Assembly (NCBI GenBank): GCA_964409865.1
Contig: CAYPGE010000002.1
Location: 1-64,000, forward strand
Length of the DNA: 64,000 nucleotides
Direction of reading: 5' to 3'
DNA from: Anammoximicrobium sp964409865
GTDB lineage: Bacteria; Planctomycetota; Planctomycetia; Pirellulales; Pirellulaceae
The notes beneath the pieces are model-generated. The model was given only the letters and a program-made list of their open reading frames with translations. It did not search any database and had not been told where the DNA came from. Made by a program: the position numbers and the translations under genes. Below are positions 43,579 to 53,799 of this stretch, piece after piece. Numbering within the stretch: the first letter of the stretch is position 1; every line of letters begins with the position of its first letter.

Positions 43579-46500
43579 AACCGCCCGCTGGAACATCCGG
43601 GCCTGAGCCAGGAACGTCTCTAACCGTGTGTCGAGCGTTGGATCCTGCTGACCATCGTAGCTGACCGTCAGCGCAGGCATCCCCTGCAGCGCGGGGGCAA
43701 TTTTCTTCAGCAGGCTCTGGACGACGTTCGACGGCATGCAGGAGAAGGGCATCACGTTAACGACACCTTGGCAGCCCTGGTGGGAAAACTCGATCGTCTT
43801 GGCGATGGTCAACACGGTCTCGCCTGCATCGAACGACGTGGGCAGAAAGGGAGCTGCCAGGTCGAGCAAGGCAGTCGTCTCCGGCTCCCGGATCGGACCC
43901 AACAGGCTCCAGAAGGGCCGGGCCAGCCGAGCGTGAATCCGCCGCTGTACGCGATCCTGGAGGTAGTTTGCCAGCCATTGGCGAGGGCTGCGACGGGTCC
44001 AGGCTTCTCCCATCCGGAACCAGTTCATGTAGAAGTGGTATTCGGGGAAACTGGCCACTGTGACTTCGGCGCCCAGACGTTCCAGATGCCGGACGAGATC
44101 GTTGTTTGCAAAGCGGTGATGGCGCACATAGTTCTCCCCCACCACCCCGACGAGCGGCCGCGGCTGGCTGCGATCCGCCGGAATCGCGGCGAACCGGTCC
44201 GCGGCCCAAGCCATGAGGTCCACGAGCTGCCCAAACCTGGGACGCGATTCCATCACCGCGCACAGCCGGTCCCCGCAGGCTTCGTACACGGCATCGGTTT
44301 GCCCCTCCTGGGCCTCGTAAGGCCGGATGGCCAGACAGCCCCGCAACAAGACATCGAAAGCGCACATCCCGCACCAGGCCAGCCGCGTGGCCCCGCGAGG
44401 CAGTGAACGACACTGGTCGTAAAACTCCCTGTTATGCGACAGGGAGACGATCGGCACATCGCGCAAGCCGACATCCTCGAGCACCAGCTTCTGCAGGCAC
44501 GAGTACTGGCCGAACCGGCACGGCCCCGCGCCGCCGGGCATGAAAAACGCGCTGCTCCGCGGGTCGAAGTCCGGCCGCTGCGTGACGCGGAGCATGTCGC
44601 CCGTGGTGATAATGCAGGGCAGGCACTCTTTGCCGCTGCAATGCCGCCGGCCGAGTTCCAGGCTTTCCTGGTCGGCCACGGGGATGACCTCGGCTCGCTG
44701 CCCGTGGGCCCGCAGGGCGGAGGCAACCCCGCGGCTGACATCGCCCATCCAAGGAAGGTACCAAGTGAGTTCTCGCCCGCTGCGCTGCTCCATCGGGTAC
44801 CGTGGCGGGCGTGCCGGAAGGTCCGCCGCGGGCGCATTGGCGACGCTTTCCAGGAACGCCTCGATCCGCGTGATGAGTCCCGCATCCGCCGAGTGCTCGT
44901 CGATTTCCAGCACCAGCGACGGCTTGGGAGCCATCAGGCGTTTGAAGTAGCCGATCAGAAACGAGTCGGGCCCGCAGCCGAAGTTGGAGAGGTACACCGC
45001 GTGCAGCCGCGCGTCGGCCCGAATTTGCTCCGCGGCGAGCAGGATCCGTTGACCGAGCCTCCAATACATGTTGCGCAGCACGTGGTCCGCGCCAAGCCCG
45101 ACCGGGCTCAAATCGAGAAAATCCATCGGCACGGGCAGGACGCCGTGCCGCCGCAACTTGTCCGCCAGGTGCAAGTTCGCGCCGGGGTCGCAGCCGTTGT
45201 ACGGACGGCTCACGATCACCACGGCACGGCGGGAGGCATCCAGACCGGAGAGCACCTCGCGGCCACGTTGGCGACAAGCTTCTTCGAATGCTTCCTGGGC
45301 CTCCCAGGCCCGAGCGACCGCGCGCCGCAACCGGCGCCGCGAGGCGCCTAGTTCGCGGCCCACTTCGGCGAGGCTGCGCAGCACGCTGCGGGGGCCCTCC
45401 TGAAAACTCACCTGCGGCTGGAGGATCCGCGCGCCGCGGTGGGCCGACTCGAGCGCCGCGGCCACCTGGAAGGGGATCGATGTGACATAGGGGCAAGCCT
45501 GACTGTAGGCCGTCTCGCCGGCGCCTCCGGTCAACGTCGACACGCCGGGCAGCCACACGTAGTCCACGCCCCGGTCGATGAGGTCCAGCACGTGCCCGTG
45601 CGCAAGCTTGACGGGGAAACAGGGCGTCGCGAGGACTGCCTGGACACCGCGGTCGATAATCGACGGATTGGTCGTCGGGCTGAGGACGACGTTCACCTGC
45701 AACTCGCCCAGCAGTGTGCCCCAAAACGGCAGCAGTTGGTGATTCAGCAGGGCCATGGGGATGCCCACGGTCGGCCGCTGAGGATCGCGGGTCGCGTTCA
45801 GGTGGGCGAACTTCCGCAGCAAGCGTTGGCGTTCGGCGAACAGGTCCGGCAGATCGCTCCGCAGGCGTTCCTGTTTGCGGTTGTAGCGGTCGCATCGCGA
45901 ACCGTAATACAGGGGCTCCCGGCCGGCGATGGTGACTTCGTGGATTTCGCAGTTGTTGCTGCAGGCCTCGCACTCGAAGCTCCGCACGGTGTACTGCTGG
46001 TCGATCACCGCAAAGCCGCCGAACTTGCTGACGGAGTGTCCGTGCTTGGCTTGGTAGCGACGCACCAGCAGGGCGGCCCCGATGGCTCCCGTGACCTCGT
46101 GGTGCGGAGGCACGGTGATATTTCGGCCGGTGACCCTCTGGAAGGCGGCGACCACGCCCTGATTGAAGGCCGTGCCGCCCTGGAAGAAGATCCGTTGACC
46201 GATTTGGCGTTGCCCCACCACGCGATTCAGGTAGTTGGTCACAATGGAATAGGACAGCCCGGCGGCCAGGTCCGTAACCGGGGCGTTCCGTTGCTGGTGG
46301 CTCAACAAATCGGATTCCATAAACACCGTGCAGCGTTCGCCCAACCGGATCGGGGCGGCGCTGCTCAAGGCCAACTCGCCGAACTGCTGCCGAATGTCAA
46401 TCCCCAGTCGCTCCGCCTGCTCCTCCAGAAAGCTCCCGGTGCCGGCGGCGCAGGCATGATTCATCTCGAAATCGACGACCACGCCCCGGTCCAGGCCGAT

Positions 46501-47841
46501 GTACTTGCTGTCCTGCCCGCCGATCTCGAAGATCGTGTCGACTTGGGGATCGATCGCCGCCGCGGCCGTGGCCTGGGCGGTGATTTCGTTGATCACCAGG
46601 TCGGCGCCGATAAAGTCGCCCGTGAGATACCGGCCCGAACCCGTCGTCGCCGCGCCCCGGATGCACACATAGTCGGCCACTTGCTCGGCAATCGCCGCCA
46701 GCGCCCGGCGGACGGCATCCAAGGGCCGGCCGGCAGTCATCAGGTAGATCTTCGCCAAAATCCGGCCGCCGGCGTCGAGCACGGCCGCTTTGGTGCTGAT
46801 CGATCCCACGTCGACCCCCAGATAGGCGTCGATCGGCTGGTGGCGAGTCCGGGCCGCCAACTGTTCGCGACTCGGCAGCCCCCCACCGTCCCCGACACCG
46901 GGAGGCGACACGAGCGGCTGCAAATAGCGCCCGTTCCCGTTACTCTGGGGATGGCCGCGGCTCAGCAGCGAGAGATCCAGCCGGAAGCCATCGCGCCGAT
47001 GGCTCGCTTCCGCGTTGCTGGCTCGTTCCTGCATCGTCGCCAACACCGCGCCCAGGGCCCCCGTACAGGCATGACAGTCGGGCACGAACAGTTCGCCCGG
47101 GCTCAAACCAAAAACGGTCTCCAAAGCGCGGACTACCCCCTGATTTGCGGCCACGCCGCCACAGAAGGCGATGGGGCGGGCCAACTCCGCGCCCCGGCCC
47201 AAGTTGGCCTTCAAGTTCCTCGCCAACCCCAGGCACAGCCCGGCCACCACGTCGGCGACCGTAGCCCCCTGCTGCTGCAGATGGATCATGTCGCTCTTGG
47301 CGAACACGCTGCAGCGACCGGCCACGTGGGGTGGCGAGGCACAGGATAAGGCCAGCCGCCCAAACTCTTCTTCGATGCGAATCCCCAGCCGCGAGGCCTG
47401 TTGATCGAGAAAGCTGCCGGTCCCCGCCGCACAGCTGGTGTTCATGGCCACGTCGACCAGCGGCCGGTGATCCGCCGGGTCGGCCGGCAGCAGGATCAAC
47501 TTGCTGTCCTCGCCGCCCATCTCGATGATCGTGCGAAGGTCGGGGCGAAGGTGGCGGAGCGCTAAGGCCTGACAGATCACTTCATTCACGAAGGGCATGC
47601 CCAGCAACTGGCAGATCAGCCGGGCGCCGGAACCCGTCCCAGCCACGAGTGCCCAAACGTCATCGCCGTGGCGAGCGAGCGTCTCGGCGAGAACGGCGGC
47701 GGCGGTCTCTGCCGGCTTGCCAAACGTCCGCCGGTACGACGTGTCGATGACTCGGCCTTCCAGGTCGGTGACCACCGTCTTCACGGAAACCGATCCGACG
47801 TCGAACCCGAGTGCTAATCGCCCCTCGTCGAGTAAACTCAT
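43504..47841 (-). CDS. double-domain acyl-CoA dehydratase activase (BadF/BcrA-like) fused to DUF2229 and HgdB-like region
   Basis: A 1445-aa protein with an excellent start (GGGAGGAAGTGT before ATG). Two ASKHA ATPase modules: about 10-275 (GFDVGSVSVKTVVTD, CAAGTGSFLDQQASRLGI) and about 340-590 (GVDVGSISTKAAVLD, CAAGTGSFLEEQAERLGI); the Cys in each CAAGTG binds the bridging [4Fe-4S] cluster in HgdC-type activators. Next come a DUF2229 region (about 690-960) and a C-terminal region resembling dehydratase subunits, with SNFGCGPDSFL and CSGKECLPCIITTGDM. The family includes ATP-driven electron activators of 2-hydroxyacyl-CoA dehydratases and benzoyl-CoA reductases. The role of these giant fusions is uncertain. 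The last about 25 residues come from a repeat element. Confidence 0.88.
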   Translation of the reverse strand: MSLLDEGRLALGFDVGSVSVKTVVTDLEGRVIDTSYRRTFGKPAETAAAVLAETLARHGDDVWALVAGTGSGARLICQLLGMPFVNEVICQALALRHLRPDLRTIIEMGGEDSKLILLPADPADHRPLVDVAMNTSCAAGTGSFLDQQASRLGIRIEEEFGRLALSCASPPHVAGRCSVFAKSDMIHLQQQGATVADVVAGLCLGLARNLKANLGRGAELARPIAFCGGVAANQGVVRALETVFGLSPGELFVPDCHACTGALGAVLATMQERASNAEASHRRDGFRLDLSLLSRGHPQSNGNGRYLQPLVSPPGVGDGGGLPSREQLAARTRHQPIDAYLGVDVGSISTKAAVLDAGGRILAKIYLMTAGRPLDAVRRALAAIAEQVADYVCIRGAATTGSGRYLTGDFIGADLVINEITAQATAAAAIDPQVDTIFEIGGQDSKYIGLDRGVVVDFEMNHACAAGTGSFLEEQAERLGIDIRQQFGELALSSAAPIRLGERCTVFMESDLLSHQQRNAPVTDLAAGLSYSIVTNYLNRVVGQRQIGQRIFFQGGTAFNQGVVAAFQRVTGRNITVPPHHEVTGAIGAALLVRRYQAKHGHSVSKFGGFAVIDQQYTVRSFECEACSNNCEIHEVTIAGREPLYYGSRCDRYNRKQERLRSDLPDLFAERQRLLRKFAHLNATRDPQRPTVGIPMALLNHQLLPFWGTLLGELQVNVVLSPTTNPSIIDRGVQAVLATPCFPVKLAHGHVLDLIDRGVDYVWLPGVSTLTGGAGETAYSQACPYVTSIPFQVAAALESAHRGARILQPQVSFQEGPRSVLRSLAEVGRELGASRRRLRRAVARAWEAQEAFEEACRQRGREVLSGLDASRRAVVIVSRPYNGCDPGANLHLADKLRRHGVLPVPMDFLDLSPVGLGADHVLRNMYWRLGQRILLAAEQIRADARLHAVYLSNFGCGPDSFLIGYFKRLMAPKPSLVLEIDEHSADAGLITRIEAFLESVANAPAADLPARPPRYPMEQRSGRELTWYLPWMGDVSRGVASALRAHGQRAEVIPVADQESLELGRRHCSGKECLPCIITTGDMLRVTQRPDFDPRSSAFFMPGGAGPCRFGQYSCLQKLVLEDVGLRDVPIVSLSHNREFYDQCRSLPRGATRLAWCGMCAFDVLLRGCLAIRPYEAQEGQTDAVYEACGDRLCAVMESRPRFGQLVDLMAWAADRFAAIPADRSQPRPLVGVVGENYVRHHRFANNDLVRHLERLGAEVTVASFPEYHFYMNWFRMGEAWTRRSPRQWLANYLQDRVQRRIHARLARPFWSLLGPIREPETTALLDLAAPFLPTSFDAGETVLTIAKTIEFSHQGCQGVVNVMPFSCMPSNVVQSLLKKIAPALQGMPALTVSYDGQQDPTLDTRLETFLAQARMFQRAVGEPPGVSPRVSPRIDVPASKEPVG

Positions 47842-48266
47842 ACACTTCCTCCCAATTCGACGATCTGACTCTGGTCGAATCGCTCTGCAACGTAGCGTAC
47901 GATGGGCGTTAGGTCACCGGCTCGCCGCAGATCCTGCCCGCTGGTGACGCGGGAGCCGGCCGCCGAAGTCAGACCGTTGAAGTAGTCGCGTATTCTAATG
48001 CCAGCTGGGGTAAGGCCGCAAGGATCAAAACGGCCAGTGGCGCCGAACCGGCAACGAGGATCTCCCATGTGTTGGACGTCGAGAAACAAATGGGCGATGG
48101 GGCAAACCGCTGGCCGCGGAACTTGCGAGAAGTGAAGCGGTCGAACAGAATACGCGTGGTTCTTCGTTCGCACGGATTCCGAATCGTTGCCGACCACAAG
48201 ACCCCTTTACCAAGAGGGGCAATTGCGTCCCGGCCGGAGGGCAGACTTCGGGAGGAAACACCAACC
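47842..48266. other. 425-bp divergent intergenic region
   Basis: It separates the dehydratase-activase gene (minus) from the PAP2-like gene (plus). No gene, repeat or RNA structure was recognised. Open frames crossing it lack start sites and protein character. Confidence 0.4.
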
Positions 48267-48995
48267 ATGCTGCACGGCTTGTCAAGATGGGCCCGCTGGC
48301 TCGGCTTGCTCTTGCTCCTCTCCGCCATCGCCGCGTGTTTTCTGTGGCAAGGGCCGGAGCGAACGCCCCAGGCCGGTCCGATGTGGCGTTACAGCCTGCG
48401 CGGAGCCGTGGTGGTCTTCAGCCTGTTGGCTTGGTATCTGACACAATCGCTGATCGGCGACCGCCGTCCGCCGTCCAACGGCTTGCGCGACCTGTTGCAC
48501 GTGTGGACAGCGCCCTGGAATCGCTACCTGCACGCCCATCCCCGTTCGGCCAACGCCACGTTGGTAATCAGTTCGGCGGTGATCGACCTGATGGGCGTGG
48601 GGCTGATCGCGGCGAGCGTTTTCGGCCCGAGCATACGGCCCTTCGTCGCGCTGATCATCCTCATGCTGATGCGTCAGGCCTGTCAGGCGGTCTGCGTCTT
48701 GCCCCCGCCGCCCGGGATCATCTGGCGTCATCCCGGCGTTCCCTCTCTGCTGGTGACCTACCACGTTGGCGGAGACTTCTTCTTCTCGGCCCACACCGGC
48801 ATCGCCGTGTTGTGTGCGATCGAAGTAGCCGGCACGTGCGTCTGGTGGCAGGCCCTGGCCGTCGGCCTGCTGGCCGTGTTTCAATCGGGCGTCGTCATCG
48901 TGCTGCGAGCCCACTATACGATGGATGTGTTCGCGGCAGTGGCGGCAGCCTTCTGCGCGGCGAAGCTGTCCGAGTGGCTGGTTTCGATGCCATAG
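48267..48995 (+). CDS. PAP2/sphingomyelin-synthase-like membrane phosphatase
   Basis: A 242-aa polytopic membrane protein (about six helices) started by an ATG after GGGAGGAAACACCAACC. Phosphatase-type motifs: DFFFSAHTG (C2 with His) and LRAHYTMDV (C3 with His and Asp), as in the PAP2_C group that includes sphingomyelin synthases. Likely role: phosphoester transfer or hydrolysis on a membrane lipid or polyprenyl phosphate. The exact substrate is inferred at best. It appears monocistronic. Confidence 0.8.
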   Translation: MLHGLSRWARWLGLLLLLSAIAACFLWQGPERTPQAGPMWRYSLRGAVVVFSLLAWYLTQSLIGDRRPPSNGLRDLLHVWTAPWNRYLHAHPRSANATLVISSAVIDLMGVGLIAASVFGPSIRPFVALIILMLMRQACQAVCVLPPPPGIIWRHPGVPSLLVTYHVGGDFFFSAHTGIAVLCAIEVAGTCVWWQALAVGLLAVFQSGVVIVLRAHYTMDVFAAVAAAFCAAKLSEWLVSMP

Positions 48996-49133
48996 TGCGT
49001 CGTCAAGGTCAAAAACTGGGGGTTCGCCAAGTTTTCGCGATTCATCCATCGTTCAGCCTGATTGCCACGTTGGGTGCGTCCGGCTAATATTGGGGGGGCT
49101 GGGTGCTTCGGTTCTTTGCTGCGTCTGTTCAAG

Positions 49134-49469
49134 ATGGAGATTAAGATCGTGGCTCAGGAATCACAGATTGCGGATGGATATTCGATCCACCGGGAAATAC
49201 ATCAAGCGGAAACGCGGGGCCCGATCGTGGTCGGCATCGGCGCGTCCGCGGGAGGCGTGGAGGTCGCGGAAAGCCTTTTTGCACAGATGCCATCCGACAC
49301 AGGGATGTCGTTTGTGCTGTGCCAGCACCTCGCTCCCCAACGCCCCAGCCTGCTGGCGGAACTGCTGGCACGACAATCTCAGATGCCCGTGCGAGAGGCT
49401 CAAGATGGAATGAGGCTTGAGCCGAACGAGGTCTATGTCGTCAAGCCCGGAACCCATGCGCGACGGTGA
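49134..49469 (+). pseudogene. truncated CheB-type methylesterase domain
   Basis: A 111-aa open frame matching only the N-terminal half of a CheB methylesterase: IVVGIGASAGGVEVAESLF contains the nucleophile Ser of GASAGG, FVLCQHLAPQRPSLLAELL contains the catalytic His, and VREAQDGMRLEPNEVYVVKPG corresponds to the next strands. The third catalytic residue (Asp) and the rest of the domain are missing. The frame breaks at about 49456 into a kinase ATPase fragment. It was probably once part of a large CheB-CheR-PAS-kinase hybrid. Confidence 0.75.
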
Positions 49470-49740
49470 TTGGCTCAGACTCCGGGTCGAGGACTGGGGC
49501 CTCGGGTTCGACGCCGTAGCCACCGGCAAGAACCGGTTCGGGCTGCGCGGGATCAAGGAACGCGCTCGCTTGCATGACGGCCGCTGCCACATCGATACGG
49601 CACCCGGCCGAGGCACTCGCATCGTGGTCGAACTGCCGTTCGTGGCAGCGGTGACGGCCGAAGCGGAAGCCGACGGACGGGAACGAGTTCCGGCGGCAAG
49701 CCCAGACGGGCATGCTGCGAGTCGGGGTGCCTCCTATTGA
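49456..49740 (+). pseudogene. C-terminal fragment of a histidine kinase ATPase domain
   Basis: A 94-aa frame holding only the end of a HATPase domain of the NarX/DegS type: G1 box VEDWGLGFDA, G2 region NRFGLRGIKERARLHDG, and PGRGTRIVVELPF. The N box and dimerisation helix are absent. It overlaps the end of the CheB fragment in another frame, suggesting an internal deletion of several kilobases with frame loss. Such kinases pair with NarL-type regulators like the convergent fragment that follows; the two stops overlap by seven bases. Confidence 0.75.
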
Positions 49741-50276
49741 TTCTCTTCCAGGACCCACGCGGTCGCATCGTGCGTGAGTTCGCCCCCTGTGCCCAGGTTC
49801 AACTTGAGTTTGAGACGCTCCCGGTAGGCGTTCACCGTGTTGGTGCTCAAACGGAGCTTGCTGGCGATCTCGCGGATACTGGCCCCTTGGCCGATCAAGC
49901 GAAACACATCCAGTTCCCGGTCCGAAAGCGACTCGATGGGCGAATGCCGCAAATCTTCGCCTTCTTGCGTGCGGTGCAGAACGCGTCCGACGAGTTCTTC
50001 GCTGAAATACATCTTCCGGTCCCGCACCCGCAGGATCGCCTCCAGGATCGTGGGGGCCGGATCTTGCTTGTTGACGTACCCGTTGGCTCCCGCGCGCAGC
50101 ACGCGCTCGCCGTACAGCCGCTCGTCATGCATCGAGTAGACGACAATCCGCACCGCTGGGTCGTAGGCTTTGATCTGCTTGATCAGGCTGATTTCGTCGC
50201 CGGACTTGAGGCTGATATCGACTACCACCAGGTCGGGGTGCAGTCTACGGATTTCCCGCATCGCCTCGCCCGGCGG
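49734..50276 (-). pseudogene. NarL/LuxR-type response regulator lacking its N-terminus
   Basis: About 180 codons with receiver-domain similarity starting only at AMREIRRLHPDLVVVDISL (phospho-acceptor Asp kept). YSMHDERLYGERVLRAGANGYV and the Lys switch region follow, then a complete LuxR-type helix-turn-helix with LSDRELDVFRLIGQGASIRE and STNTVNAYR. The first strand and the acidic Asp pair (about 50 residues) are missing. Upstream the frame runs into unrelated sequence, and only an internal ATG at 50261 is available. DNA binding might persist, but phosphorylation should not. Partner of the kinase fragment. Confidence 0.75.
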
Positions 50277-51035
50277 TAGGCCAGAGCAGGGAGTTGTCAC
50301 AGAATCCGCGACACGGTGTTCGCAGAATTCGCGACCTACGGGGGATCCGTCCGTTGGCAAACTTGACGAATGCTGCGACGGATGTCTGGCAGGGATCTTT
50401 TCAAGTTCTCGCAAGGGAGACGGAGCATGTTGCAGCAGCGGGAGCGGACGACTCGAGGCGAGTCCGCTGGGGGCAGCAGTCAGTCCTCGGAAGAACTGCT
50501 CGAAGCGCAGGTCCAAGCCGACTTGGTTGGGAAGAGACACCGCGGCACAATCGGCGCAGCCTGCCGTTTGGGAGACGGGCTGGGGTCGCCATGGAATTGT
50601 CGGCCAGGACGCCCAACGGGTCTTCCATTTGGCGGCGTTCGCCGATGGCAGCCAGAATCAGGCTGGCAATCTTTGAAACCGTCCTGATTCCCGCCCGGCC
50701 CAGGACAAGCTCGATGGCCTGAGCAAAGCGGAACACTCCACCCGCGATCCCGACATTGGCGATCAGCAACTGCAGATGGATCTGATGGACGAGTTGGTTC
50801 GCGCTAGCGACAAGACCGCCTAACGGACGGATGCCTAACAGACGGATGAGTCCCGTTTTCATGCGGAGAATCGACGATGCCTCAGACGCCGCACACGGAA
50901 CATTTCACTTCCCTTGAAAGAACAACTGTCGAAGGCTTATCCTAACGTGTTGAGATTCAGCGCCGCTGGAAGTCAGTCTCCAGTGGCCGCGGAGCGACGG
51001 TTCACCGGTCGGCAGCGATTGGGGAAGGACACGTG
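50277..51035. other. degenerate region, about 760 bp
   Basis: No confident gene. Short frames on both strands do not overlap coherently. A plus-strand piece ending about 50822 (LQMDLMDELVRASDKTA) has helical protein character but no start. The region begins where the response regulator is cut off and ends at the ribosome binding site of the glycogen phosphorylase gene. Confidence 0.45.
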
Positions 51036-52718
51036 ATGAACGACAAGCGGAAGGTCGCCTATTTCTCGATGGAAATCGGGCTGGATCCAGAAATCCCGAC
51101 TTACTCGGGTGGTCTGGGGATGCTGGCCGGTGACACGATCCGCTCGGCGGCCGACATGCGGCTGCCGCTGCTGGCGGTCACGCTGCTGCATCGCCACGGA
51201 TACTTCTACCAGCAACTGGACGCGTCCGGGTGGCAGACGGAAGAGCCGGTCCGCTGGGTCGTCGAAGATTTCCTCACCGAAACCGAAGCCCGGACTGCCG
51301 TGACCATCGAAGGCAGGACCGTCCAGATTCGGGCTTGGCGGCTGGACGTGACCGGCGACGGTGGCTTCGTGGTCCCCGTGTACTTCCTGGATACTGACGT
51401 TCCCGACAACAGCCCTTGGGACAGGACGATCACGAACGACCTGTATGGCGGCGACGCGCACTACCGGCTCTGCCAGGAGGTCGTGCTGGGGATCGGCGGC
51501 GTCCGCGTGCTGCGGGCGCTGGGCTATCGCGGCCTGGACCGGTTTCACATGAACGAAGGCCACGCCGCCTTGTTGACGCTGGAACTGTTGCGCGAGCAGC
51601 GCGAAGCGGCCGGACGGTCCACGGTCGACCGGGCGGACCGGGAAGCGGTCCATCGGCAGTGTGTGTTTACCACGCACACCCCCGTTCCCGCCGGTCACGA
51701 CCGGTTTTCGCTGGAGTTGGTGGACCAGGTTCTCGGTCACCGCGAGGCGTCCGCAATCGATGACCCCATCTGCCACGAAGGGCGGCTCAACATGACCTAT
51801 CTGGCGCTGGCGCTCAGCCATTACGTCAACGGGGTGGCCAAGAAGCACGGCGAAGTCTCGCAGCACATGTTCTCCGGATACAAGATCGATGCCATCACCA
51901 ACGGCGTTCACGCGGCCACCTGGACCTCGCCGCCGTTTGCGGGCTTGTTTGACCGCTACGTAGCCGGCTGGCGTCAGGACAATTTCAGCCTGCGATACGC
52001 GCTCAGCATTCCCGCCAGGGAGATTTGGGACGCCCATCAGCGGGCGAAGCGTGAATTCTTGGAACTGGTGAATCGTGAGACCAATGCGGGACTGGATACC
52101 AAGGTTCTGACGATCGGCTTTGCCCGCCGTGCGGCGGCCTACAAGCGGGCGGACCTGGTGTTTGATGATGCCCAGCGGCTCCGCCACATCGCCCGCGACG
52201 TGGGTCCACTGCAACTGGTTTTCGCGGGCAAGGCCCATCCCCAAGATCAGCGCGGCAAGCAATTGATCCAGCGCATCGTCCAGTTGGGCCGCTCGCTGCA
52301 GCCCGAGATCCGCGTGGTCTACCTGCCGCACTACGACATGGAACTGGCCCAGCGGATGGTAGCCGGTGTGGACGTCTGGTTAAACACCCCCGAGCCGCCG
52401 ATGGAGGCCTCCGGCACCAGCGGCATGAAGGCGGCCCTGAACGGCGTGCCGTCGTTGAGCGTCCTGGACGGCTGGTGGATCGAAGGCTGCATCGAAGGCG
52501 TCACGGGGTGGGCGGTCGGCGCGGCGGACCAGCCGGACGACCGTTCTCAGGATGCCCGCTCGCTGTACGAGAAGCTGAAAACCCAGGTCGTTCCGATGTT
52601 CTACGGCGACAGCAACCGGTTCATCGAGATCATGCGGCACGCAATCGCCCTGAACGGTTCGTTCTTCAATACGCAGCGGATGCTTCAGCAGTACGTCGTC
52701 AAGGCGTATTTTGAGTGA
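51036..52718 (+). CDS. glgP: alpha-glucan (glycogen) phosphorylase, short form
   Basis: A 560-aa PLP enzyme that releases glucose-1-phosphate from glycogen or maltodextrin. The ATG at 51036 follows GGGGAAGGAC; a GTG one codon earlier is possible. Motifs: AYFSMEIGLDPEIPTYSGGLG at the N-terminus (residues 8-28), RFHMNEGHAALL, TTHTPVPAGHDRF, FARRAAAYKRADL, and the PLP-lysine region EASGTSGMKAALNGVPSLSVLDG. The short form (550-600 aa) lacks the long regulatory N-terminus of muscle-type enzymes. It sits between broken signalling genes and ends 20 bp inside the kinase fragment on the opposite strand. Confidence 0.93.
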   Translation: MNDKRKVAYFSMEIGLDPEIPTYSGGLGMLAGDTIRSAADMRLPLLAVTLLHRHGYFYQQLDASGWQTEEPVRWVVEDFLTETEARTAVTIEGRTVQIRAWRLDVTGDGGFVVPVYFLDTDVPDNSPWDRTITNDLYGGDAHYRLCQEVVLGIGGVRVLRALGYRGLDRFHMNEGHAALLTLELLREQREAAGRSTVDRADREAVHRQCVFTTHTPVPAGHDRFSLELVDQVLGHREASAIDDPICHEGRLNMTYLALALSHYVNGVAKKHGEVSQHMFSGYKIDAITNGVHAATWTSPPFAGLFDRYVAGWRQDNFSLRYALSIPAREIWDAHQRAKREFLELVNRETNAGLDTKVLTIGFARRAAAYKRADLVFDDAQRLRHIARDVGPLQLVFAGKAHPQDQRGKQLIQRIVQLGRSLQPEIRVVYLPHYDMELAQRMVAGVDVWLNTPEPPMEASGTSGMKAALNGVPSLSVLDGWWIEGCIEGVTGWAVGAADQPDDRSQDARSLYEKLKTQVVPMFYGDSNRFIEIMRHAIALNGSFFNTQRMLQQYVVKAYFE

Positions 52719-53343
52719 GCCGCTGGGCGACTGGCACCCAACGGCCTTGGTTCCCCTTTTGCCGGATAAGCACTATTCCCGGATGCTCCTGCCATGGGAC
52801 GCTCGCGTCGATGGCGTTCAACAGTACGTTGAGAAGCACTTGACGCAATTGCGCCGGGTCGGCCTCGAGCACGACCGGCTGGGCGGGTTCCACGCAGTGG
52901 ATCGCCACCTCGCGCTGGCGTGCCCGACTGCCTGCCAATTGCAGGGCTTGCTGAACCAGCCCATGGGCGTCCATGGCGGTCTTTTCCGGTCGCGGCGGAC
53001 GGGCAAAATCGAGAAACGAGTCCACGGGCCTCTCCAACCTCGCGATTTCTTCGTCCAAGACCTGCAAGTCGCGCTGATCGAGCCCGCTACCATCCGCCTG
53101 CTCGCGGCCGGCTTCGACCAGCGCCCGCATGGCGGTCAACGGGTTCCGCAATTCGTGCGCAAGGCCCGCTGCCAGTTGTCCGACGGCGGCCAATTTCAGG
53201 GCCTTCTCGACGTGCCCGGCATCGAGCAGGCTGCCGACCTTCTCCAGCGTCGAGCCGCGCGCCGTTGCGGGCCGCGCATCGCGCGACGGTGGTAAAATCG
53301 TGGCCTGCGGATAGAGCGGCCGGTGATGGATCGCCGCGTTCAT
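52699..53343 (-). pseudogene. sensor histidine kinase truncated in the ATPase domain
   Basis: A 214-aa frame from the ATG at 53343 (AAGGAACTCC upstream). The HisKA H box is AAGLAHELRNPLTA with the phospho-accepting His. The second helix contains LDEEIARLERPVDSFLDFARPPRPE. The start of the ATPase domain has the N box LRQVLLNVLLNAIDA. After NAIDAS the homology stops and the frame ends within about 35 codons, so the G1, F and G2 boxes are missing and it cannot bind ATP normally. Its last codons overlap the phosphorylase gene tail to tail. Confidence 0.75.
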
Positions 53344-53799
53344 GTCAGGAGTTCCTTGTTCGCTAATTCCTGGATACGAGCCGAAGCAATTCCCGTACCA
53401 ACCGGGCCGCACCGGTTGCGCAGCGGCGGACAGAGTCTTGGCTAGGCTTCCTGCGTCGTCCCCAGACGCCTGTGCGGAGATTGGCCATCCTGATCAGGAC
53501 TGCGACAGCCAGCTGACCAAGCTTGGCCCAGAAACGCGCTTCGTTTCCCGATCGCCGCGGATTGGTCACCAGACGTGACCCCGAAAGGCGAAACCGCGTC
53601 TTCCAAACGCAATCATCGCGATTGGTATGATGACTGCACGCGGAAGCGTCGTTCCTCGCGCTCGCCGGTTCTTCCCGAGTACGCAAGCGGGAGGCCCCCC
53701 GCGTGTCACAAGATTTGCGACGCAGCGCTCGCACAACTCGTGACGTGTAGAAGAACGGCAGGTCTGGGAGGTTGTTTTGTTGGTGAACGGATGGTGCGT

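Noticed and set aside
45439..47349. 636-codon open frame on the plus strand
   Set aside because: Antisense to the dehydratase-activase-type gene, whose motifs are unmistakable on the other strand.
33951..52718. A glycogen operon linking glgC and the phosphorylase
   Set aside because: The two genes are 16 kb apart, on opposite strands, with unrelated genes between them; only a shared pathway can be claimed.
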